A stretch of 64,000 nt of DNA from Acanthamoeba sp. SK_2022b (lineage: Eukaryota; Discosea; Longamoebia; Acanthamoebidae): assembly GCA_027943245.1 (NCBI GenBank), contig JANDJZ010000147.1, positions 42,134-106,133 of the forward strand, written 5' to 3'. A program made the position numbers and the translations under genes. Positions 57,565 to 64,000 of the stretch are shown here, one piece after another. Each line of letters opens with the position of its first letter. Within the stretch, counting starts at the first letter, position 1. The notes below the pieces were generated by a model. The model searched no databases, was not told where the DNA came from, and saw nothing but the letters and a program-made list of their open reading frames with translations.

Positions 57565-57690
57565 CACACAAGGAAGGAGGAGATAGAGACGGCGATGCTC
57601 AACCGCTGGTCTTGGAGCTGGTCACGCAAGAGCTGATCACAGTGGACGAGCTGCGCCTGCTGAAGCGAGACCGGTGGCGCGAGTAGATGC
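57565..57690 (+). pseudogene. Solo degenerate last exon of a DUF7918-like gene
   Basis: ACACAAGGAAGGAGGAGATA leads into a sequence readable, with one single-base loss, as LVLELVTQELITVDELRLL and KRDRWRE followed by a stop. It is the C-terminal helical exon of the family without its preceding exons, probably the remnant of a former tandem copy. Confidence 0.7.
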
Positions 57691-57835
57691 CGGCGACTGC
57701 ATGTCGATCGTGTGGTTGGCGCTGAAGAAAAGCCAAGACAGGAGCGGTAGGAAAAGGATGAGATGACGACTGTTGGGCTCGGCCGCCCGTATCGTCACTC
57801 GACCTGAATGGCACCAACTACTCAACCCAGGTTTT

Positions 57836-59665
57836 TCATTTGTTGATTTGTCTTGCAAAACAACTCGGCGATTCAGTGGTCGAACCCGTGGCGCAGCCTG
57901 AAGGCAGTCTCATAGGCGTGGCAATGTGAAGGGCGAGTACTGCCCAGTGAGTCACAGCACACAAACGTCTGTATGGCGAAGGTGTGGAGTTGAGCAAAGT
58001 ATAGCATAGCATGATGATATAGCAGGAGTCACAGGTTACCTGATTGGTGCCCGGAGAATGGAGCGGCTGGCTCGATTCGTGCACGATGGTGCCATCCTCT
58101 TGGCGAATCCACGTCACCATCTTACCACCACATCGCAATTGGGACACGGTTTAGCCGAGAACGAGAACGATGGTTGGTGTGACCTACACACCTTGAATGG
58201 ATTCTCGTGTATCTCGATAACTTGAGCGCCACGAAGCCAGCCAGGCGGAGGCCCGTAGCCACCATAACCCGACTTGCGGCCGTACATCAGTCGCACGCCG
58301 CCGTACTCGCCCCTGTTCGGTGGTCCATTCGCGTGCGTGAGCGAGTGTTACGGTCATGTCGGCCAAGAAGACGCACCAGAAGTCATTGTTGTGGTCATGG
58401 CCCACGTGACATGACACCATCTCGTCAAGCTCGCGCCAGGCAGCATACAAGCCCGTGTTCACCGAGAAACAGCACACCTGCAATACAACATGATATGAGC
58501 GTCAGCGGAGGGCGTCTTTACCTCTCTTCTCGTCCTCTCGGCGATATGTACCCCCGTGTCCTGCAGGCGACCGCTGGTGTTGTGATAGTTCCAAACGTTC
58601 ATGAATTCGGGGATGGGAATGTGGAAGAAGGCCAGCCCCGGCACCCTTGGGCTCGCCCTCGCCTGCTCCGCCCGCAGCTTGTACGCGGTGGACCTGTACC
58701 ACTCGACCTGCGACGGATAGACGCAGCCCCAGCCTGCACTTATCGGAGGTTGGGAGTCGTCAGGCACTCGCGCACTCTGAGGTGGGCTTGGCGGGGAGGC
58801 TGGCGGACCCGGCGTGTCGAGGCATTTGACGTCGTTGGAATCGAACATCCATAGGTTGGCGGCAACAGCCTGCGAGGACGAGGACTGGACGGGCAGAACG
58901 TAGTTGGTCACTCCTTGCACGTCGACCGGACCGAGTTGGGTCAGCGACAGCCCCTGGCTCGTTTCGCGATCGTAGTGCACGATCTCAGTCCTGCACCGAG
59001 GTCGCAATGATGTGATGGGAAAATAAATGATCTTAAAATCTGAATAATAAGAATAAAACGAGAGCGCACCTGTTGAAGTCGCCCTGGTCATCGTGATTGC
59101 CAACAACGAACGCCCAACGTATACCCAACCTAGCGGTGGCGGTTGATAAGAGATGACCAGAGCGCAGAGGGTAGTCGTGGAGTGGAGTGATACTTACGCT
59201 TTCATGGGGGCTGTCAGTTGGTCCCAGCGGTGAGGGAACCACGGGCGCACGGAGCCGTTCCACGCATAGCCGCTCACTATGCATTGCACGCGCACATTTG
59301 CACCGCGAGACATCGTGAGCAAACTGACCAGGTACTTTGGGGCGGTGTACGCGAGGCGAGACACCAGAGTCGCCGGTCATGACCACGAGATCGGGCTGTT
59401 CGAGCTTGAGTATCGTCGTCTGCACGCGGGCCGAATTGACGTCGAATTGGGCGGCCTCGCCGTAGTGGAGGTCCGTGAACTGTTGGACCCATCTCCGGAG
59501 TCAGCCACAGCCGGAGAAGAGGGAAGGGGGGAGGGAGCGAACCTGGACGATGCGGAACGTGCCATCGGCTCGGAACTTTAGCTGAGTCTCCTCTGCACAA
59601 GCCAACGTCGCAAGTAGAGGCACAAGGGCCCACACGAGGGCGCACCGGGCCGTGGTGGGTGACAT
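57836..59665 (-). CDS. Purple acid phosphatase-like metallophosphoesterase, secreted
   Basis: About six to seven exons. It has a signal peptide (MSPTTARCALVWALVPLLAT). Metallophosphoesterase motifs: FTDLHYGEAAQFD (first Asp), DLVVMTGDS (second Asp), FVVGNHDDQGDF (Asn and His of GNHD), LAFFHIPIPEFMNVWNY (His) and VSCHVGHDHNNDFWC (GHxH-type). The C-terminal part has GGVRLMYGRKSGYGGYG. This set matches the Dcr2/plant PAP28-29 group of purple acid phosphatases. It hydrolyses phosphate esters with a dinuclear metal site, presumably in the secretory pathway or outside. The 3' end is uncertain: the last exon (IRQEDGTIVHESSQPLHSPG) may splice again or run to a stop at 57836. Confidence 0.85.
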
Positions 59666-59857
59666 AGTCGCTGCGGGAAAAATAAGACGATAAACATCTG
59701 CCCAAGCACGCGATTGGTCTGGATAAAATAAAGAAAAGAAATGAGAAAAGCAATGTTAAGGTATTACATTGACGCCAGTGCCCAGTTCTGGCCCACACGA
59801 GGCTGGCAAGGCCCGAGCGAAAAAAATAACGAAAACAACTTTGCCATTAGCCAGAAG

Positions 59858-61287
59858 ATGGAGGAAGGAGGCGGCCCAAAGGTGGCCTACTTCGTGCGTG
59901 AGGGTGACGCGTGCCTGGTGTCAACTGAGCCCCAGCGAAACCCGGCCATGCCGGCGGGGCGCACAGGCGAGGTGCAGGCCACGCTGGCCGTGCTCATCGA
60001 CGGCACCACACCATGCGACTGCGTCTTCATCTCTCAAGCTGCTGTCGACGCCCACCACGTACCACAACCACCCTCACCTGCCTCTCTCATGCTCGTGGTG
60101 CATTGCTGACCTGGCCGAGCGTGGGGCCGAGGGCAGCTGCCCACGGCGGCGGGTTGGTATGTGGAGGTGCCCGACCAAGACGTGGCCTTCTCCGTGCGCT
60201 TTGCCGTCCTCGCTCCTCCCCACCGCTACCCGCTCGTCGCCCAGGTCTACGTCGACGGCTATAAGGCCCTCACCCGTACGCTTTTTTATTGTTTTATTTT
60301 TTTAATAATAAAAATTATTTATTATGATTTACCTAATTTGGAGCGTGTATGCCTCTATCCTGCAGGGCCAAGGCGCTCGAGCGAGGAAAGGGTAGCCCAC
60401 GGAGTGCGGGTCGGGACCGACGCGGCGGGCAGGACCCTCACTCAGCCGTTCATGCTCCGCAAGGCCATCTTCCTCGATCACGATCACGCGACTGCGGACG
60501 ACAACCACGAAAACGCGAACGATGACGGCGAGGACGGTGATGACGATCGACGCCAGGGGACAGCTGGCACCATCGCTCTGGAGGTCCGGCAGGCGCGCCT
60601 CTGTACGCCTTCGCCATCGCCTGCCTCCCCGGCTGTGCGGCCGGCGTTCACACAGCGCAGCGTCGTGCCCGACAAGAAGACGTCGTTCGGCATCGAGCGC
60701 TCCGTGTCCGTCGGACCGGCGGTCGCCAGCCACCTGTCCCACCCGTCGCGCTACACCGCCGGCGACCTGATCGACAGGCTCGAGGTGCACTACCGCACGC
60801 CCAAGTTCTTTGACACGCTGCGCCGGGGCCATCTCGTCGCCGACCCTCAGCGCCAGCGAGACGCCGTTCGACGAGGTGCGCAAAGAGTGTCAATCACACA
60901 GCCAAGTGGCGACCAAATGGCTCACATGGATCGGGGAGATGGGAGGGGGTCGACTCCACACTTCACAGGAGGGGCCAAGAGGAGGAGCGAGGGTGAGGGA
61001 ACGGAGGCCACCGATCTGCGGGAGGACGATAGTAGTGGCGATGGCGATGGCGATGAAGATGGTAATGGTAATGGTGACGGTGACGCGGAGCAGAGGGCGA
61101 AGAAGCGGATCAAGCACGAGCCATCGCAACCGCCACCATCAACTGTGAATGCGGCGGCGCTACAGAACGAGAGCTCAGTCGACAGCTTCCTATGCCTCCT
61201 CGCCCAGTACCATCTCCCTGCAGCCCCCCCCCCAACAACGCTCGCACAACGCTCGCCTTGCCGATGACAGTCTCACAGTAATGTTGA

Positions 61288-61362
<75 letters not shown>

Positions 61363-61564
61363 AAGGAAGAGATGGAGGTGTCGATGCTCAAGCCGCTGGT
61401 CGTTGAGCTGGCCAAGCAGGAGCTGACCACGGTGAGCCAACTCGCGAGACCGGTGGCGTGAGGTGATGCGTGGCGCCGGCTTGCCGGCCTCGCTCGCGCG
61501 GTCGGCCAGCCAGTTGAGCGCGGCCGTGCCGCCAGCAGTATGCGTAGTCGTCATCGACGACTAA
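59858..61564 (+). pseudogene. DUF7918-like gene (F5) with frameshifted last exon
   Basis: Complete family layout: MEEGGGPKVAYFVREGDACL, LAVLIDGTTPCDCVFISQ, YVEVPDQDVAFSVRFAV, VAQVYVDGYKA, then the exon shared with F1 (EERVAHGVRVGTDAAGRTL, GTIALEVRQARL, KKTSFGIERSVSVGP), an acidic/KKRIKHEPS exon and the last exon. In the last exon an 11-bp deletion relative to F1 (after ACGGTGAGCCAACT) shifts the frame to a TGA at 61459-61461, losing the helical C-terminus. The original stop is at 61562-61564. The preceding intron holds a (CA)n array absent from F1. The gene may still make a shortened protein, so it is only possibly a pseudogene. Confidence 0.65.
61284..61356. repeat. (CA)n microsatellite present in one duplicate arm only
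   Basis: About 34 CA units between TGTTGACA and AAAAGGAAGG. The other arm has just ACGCAC at the same place (about 27130). Confidence 0.95.
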
Positions 61565-61950
61565 CCGACCTCCTCCTGTTGTTTCCCTTGTTTTGCGAAA
61601 CAATTATCTCTGTTTATTTCTGTTTGTCTATGTTTATTTTTATATAAATATATATATAAAAAAAATTATTTATCTATTTATTATATCGAGGCGACCGAGG
61701 GCACAGGATCATGTGGGGCTTGGGGCCTTCCTGGAGACCGGATAATGATCAGAAACTTATCTGTCGACGATTGTGCATTGTTAACTTGTAACGCTTTTCG
61801 GTTGCGCGCCAACCGAATTTTAGGGTTGGTCCAGGGTGTGCTTCCGAACCGTGGCGAGGGAGGTATTTTCTTGGCCCGCTTTTCGTTGCCAGTATTCACA
61901 AACACCAGCTCACATCAACACCTCAGTACAACTCCACACCACTCGACATC
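61565..61950. other. Upstream region of lipase copy 2
   Basis: Homologous to 26519-26900 in the other arm, so the lipase promoter was duplicated too. There is an AT-rich tract at about 61620-61690. Confidence 0.55.
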
Positions 61951-62973
61951 ATGGCCTTCATTGCCAGTGCCTTCAAGAACCTCTTCTCCTCGCTTGCTGC
62001 CCCGGTGGCTCCTGCTACGTCGACTCCCACTTCGAGCACTACTACCCCAACGCCGCTTAACCACTCCCTTCTGGGTTCCGAGTTCTTCTCCTTCAGCAAC
62101 ATCCATGAGGAGAACCAACCTGAAGACAACGAGCCCGCCCCCACCACGGAAGACTTGGGCATGTCCTTTGTCTACATCCCCAACGAACTCGCGGACAACA
62201 TCAACACCTTCTCTCAGGAAGAGATCCTCGAGCTCGGCCAGGTCTGCAGCCTCGCCTACTCGAACCTCGAAGACAACTGCCATGAACAAGAAGGCTACGT
62301 CGTCAAGGCCTTCGCCACGGACCTCTCGACGGGCTACGTTCGTGCCAAGTCCAACCAAGTGATCCTTTCCTACAAGGGCACATCAACTGGCCGCGACCTG
62401 GTCACCGACTTGACCAGCTTCCCCGTCGTGGGGTCCCCTCTCCTGCCTGAGGGCGGCTACATCCACAAGGGCTTCCTTGACGCCTTCCTGAGCTCGTGGC
62501 CGCAAGTGCTTCAGATCCTCAACGACCATGCCTCGAGCCAGGGCCTCAGCCTTGGCCAGCTCAACATCACCACGAGCGGCCACAGCCTCGGTGGGGCTCA
62601 GGCCACCCTGGCCACCCTCCAACTGGCCCTACTCGTCGAGAACACCAGCCAGCTGCGTCAGATCACCTTCGGCTCGCCTCGCGTCATGAGCCACGCGGGC
62701 GCGCGGTACTTCGACCGCCTTGTTGGAGCGCGTACGCTTCGAGTGGCCGAGAACGACGTCGACCCTGTGACGATGGTGGCCCCCGGCTGGTGGGGCTTCA
62801 AGCACGTCGGCGTTAATCTTTGCGTAGTCAAGCCCGCTGGAGTCCTTCCGCATCTCATGACGGGTTACATGACCGGCGCCACGAACCTCACCGCCGCCAG
62901 CTTTGCTCCCACCTACGCCGTGGGTGCTCGACGTGCATTCTTCTACGCTTGTCGTCAGCTTCTTCGAATGTAA
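61951..62973 (+). CDS. Class 3 (fungal-type) lipase, copy 2
   Basis: Intronless 340-residue ORF, about 98 percent identical in protein to 25496-26518 (seven substitutions, such as Lys to Glu in LLGSEFF and Arg to Cys in VNLCVVKP). The catalytic elbow TTSGHSLGGAQAT, the NDVDPV motif and the His candidates are unchanged, so both copies should be active. The changes lie mostly outside the core, consistent with purifying selection after a recent duplication. Confidence 0.9.
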   Translation: MAFIASAFKNLFSSLAAPVAPATSTPTSSTTTPTPLNHSLLGSEFFSFSNIHEENQPEDNEPAPTTEDLGMSFVYIPNELADNINTFSQEEILELGQVCSLAYSNLEDNCHEQEGYVVKAFATDLSTGYVRAKSNQVILSYKGTSTGRDLVTDLTSFPVVGSPLLPEGGYIHKGFLDAFLSSWPQVLQILNDHASSQGLSLGQLNITTSGHSLGGAQATLATLQLALLVENTSQLRQITFGSPRVMSHAGARYFDRLVGARTLRVAENDVDPVTMVAPGWWGFKHVGVNLCVVKPAGVLPHLMTGYMTGATNLTAASFAPTYAVGARRAFFYACRQLLRM

Positions 62974-63076
62974 TTAAATGATCGTGATCAATTGTTTCAT
63001 CTCAATCCTTTTACGTAATCGAAAGTATAATTTAATGTTGCAGGAAAATCAGAGAGGAGAAAGGGAGGAGGAGAGC

Positions 63077-64000
63077 CTAGAGGAGGACATAGCCGTTGCT
63101 CGGCTTGCTGTGCAGCTGTCTCTTGGAGTAGTAGCCCTCGAGCACCTTGTCCTTGGGCAGCTTGTGGAGCTCGCCCGTGGCCGGGTCGAGCTGGTTGACG
63201 TAGAGGAACTGGGGCTTCTCGCGGAGGAAGTCGGGCAAGCTCTTGTTGGACGATATGTCCTCGGGCTTGACGAGGTAGTGCTTCACCCGCTCGTAGGGGT
63301 CGTCGTCCACGTAGGCCACCGCGAAGAGGCCCGGGTGGTTCTCGCTGAAGCGGATCACGAACGTGCCGACCTCCTCGTTCTTCAAGATCTCCGTGCAGGC
63401 GTTCTTGGTGATGAAGCCGTAGATCAGCCCCACGAACCACATGTTGGCGATGTGCCGCTTGAAGCGGAGCGTCTGCACTACCTGGCCGAACCACGACCAG
63501 AACCGGCCCGCCTGCTGCTGCGTCACATTCAGCTGCCCACCTGTCCTCCACACACACACGTGAGCCACGCCACCCTCAACAGAGATCCGGGGCGAGTAGC
63601 GCGCAGCTCGTCGAGAGAATGCGCGGAATGCGTGGCTCAGGGCAAGGTGGACACGCACCAAAGAATTTGTAGTGGATGTACTGGAATTCGCCGTGGTTGA
63701 GCCGCCGCTGGGGTCGGCCCGGGTCCTGTCGGGTGGCTTTGAGGAAGTGGGTGTGCGTGACGTTGGCCAGGTGCTGCCACGGGATCTCGGTCTTGATAAC
63801 ACAACAATACAACAACAACAAATATTAATATTAATATTAATATTAATAAATATAAAAATATATTGCGTGAGGCGAATACCTGGCCGCCAAAGGCCTCGAA
63901 GAGGAGGAGCTTGCCGGCGGCGTCGCACCACTGGCTCTCGTTGGTGATGACGATGATGGGGCTCGAGCCGGCGCTCTCGATCGTGTGTGTGCCGCCGTTC
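63077..64000 (-). CDS. STAT-family transcription factor, C-terminal part (partial)
   Basis: Three exons visible; the gene continues beyond the right edge. The first (63880-64000) has IVITNESQWCDAAGKLLLFE, the end of a STAT DNA-binding core. The next reads IPWQHLANVTHTHFLKATRQ. The third contains a STAT linker (FWSWFGQVVQTLRF) and SH2 domain: GLIYGFITKNACTEIL, EEVGTFVIRFSENHPG with the phosphotyrosine-binding Arg, and FAVAYV. After KVLEGYYSKR it ends SNGYVLL, where Tyr corresponds to the activating C-terminal tyrosine of STATs. Upon phosphorylation such proteins dimerise and enter the nucleus. Resemblance is to Dictyostelium and animal STATs (recalled). Confidence 0.85.
   Translation of the reverse strand, partial: ERRHTHDRERRLEPHHRHHQREPVVRRRRQAPPLRGLWRPGIRLTQYIFIFININININICCCCIVVLSRPRSRGSTWPTSRTPTSSKPPDRTRADPSGGSTTANSSTSTTNSLVRVHLALSHAFRAFSRRAARYSPRISVEGGVAHVCVWRTGGQLNVTQQQAGRFWSWFGQVVQTLRFKRHIANMWFVGLIYGFITKNACTEILKNEEVGTFVIRFSENHPGLFAVAYVDDDPYERVKHYLVKPEDISSNKSLPDFLREKPQFLYVNQLDPATGELHKLPKDKVLEGYYSKRQLHSKPSNGYVLL

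Larger units (their letters stand above)
60347..62990 (+). repeat. Arm of 2.6-kb inverted duplication (partner 25480-28075)
   Basis: Plus-strand arm containing exons 3-5 of F5 and lipase copy 2. It is near-identical to the minus-strand arm apart from a 9-bp insertion coding VRP-type residues, the (CA)n array and small deletions. Confidence 0.88.

Overview
The window is nuclear DNA of a unicellular eukaryote. Genes are dense, on both strands, and interrupted by many short GT-AG introns. Exons are very GC-rich and CpG-rich, and introns often carry dinucleotide microsatellites. The gene content (STAT-type SH2 factor, DHHC acyltransferases, DENN and TBC Rab regulators, TFIIH helicase, cytosolic ATP-citrate lyase, saposin-like protein) fits an amoebozoan. 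Acanthamoeba is my best guess from composition and gene style; I could not test this by a search.

Layout: 1-6.4 kb holds the end of an ATP-citrate lyase gene, a GH16 glycosidase and the XPD/Rad3 helicase. 6.8-15.8 kb holds two tandem beta-1,4-galactosyltransferase-like (GT7) genes. They are separated by about 5 kb of CpG-depleted decayed DNA containing a Ty3/gypsy-like gag-protease relic and a 1,001-bp inverted-repeat element with a 5-bp target duplication. 16-38 kb is mostly housekeeping: a DHHC acyltransferase, a DENN-PH protein, U2 snRNA, a four-span membrane protein, a class 3 lipase, a TBC RabGAP, a saposin-like protein, tRNA-Phe and prolidase. 38-44 kb has a second DHHC enzyme, a gene-poor stretch with repeats and a TPR-C1-C1-TPR-F-box protein.

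44.8-57.4 kb is a transposon-rich block between two close paralogs of a DUF7918-like family. It holds one apparently intact hAT transposon (10-bp terminal inverted repeats, 8-bp target duplication, BED zinc finger plus transposase) inserted at the end of an older, rearranged and CpG-decayed hAT copy. 57.8-64 kb holds a purple-acid-phosphatase-like enzyme, a further DUF7918-like gene plus lipase that form an inverted duplication of the 25.5-28.1 kb segment, and the 3' part of a STAT gene.

Main points: (1) the DHHC active site of the first acyltransferase is assembled from 10-nt and 6-nt microexons; (2) transposon-derived DNA is strongly CpG-depleted, and paired hAT copies differ mainly by CG to TG/CA changes, as expected from cytosine methylation; (3) recent duplications (GT7 tandem pair with a 595-bp identical tract, inverted lipase/DUF7918-like arms) show conversion and microdeletions; (4) nested and scrambled hAT elements; (5) a five-member DUF7918-like family with a shared C-terminal helical module.
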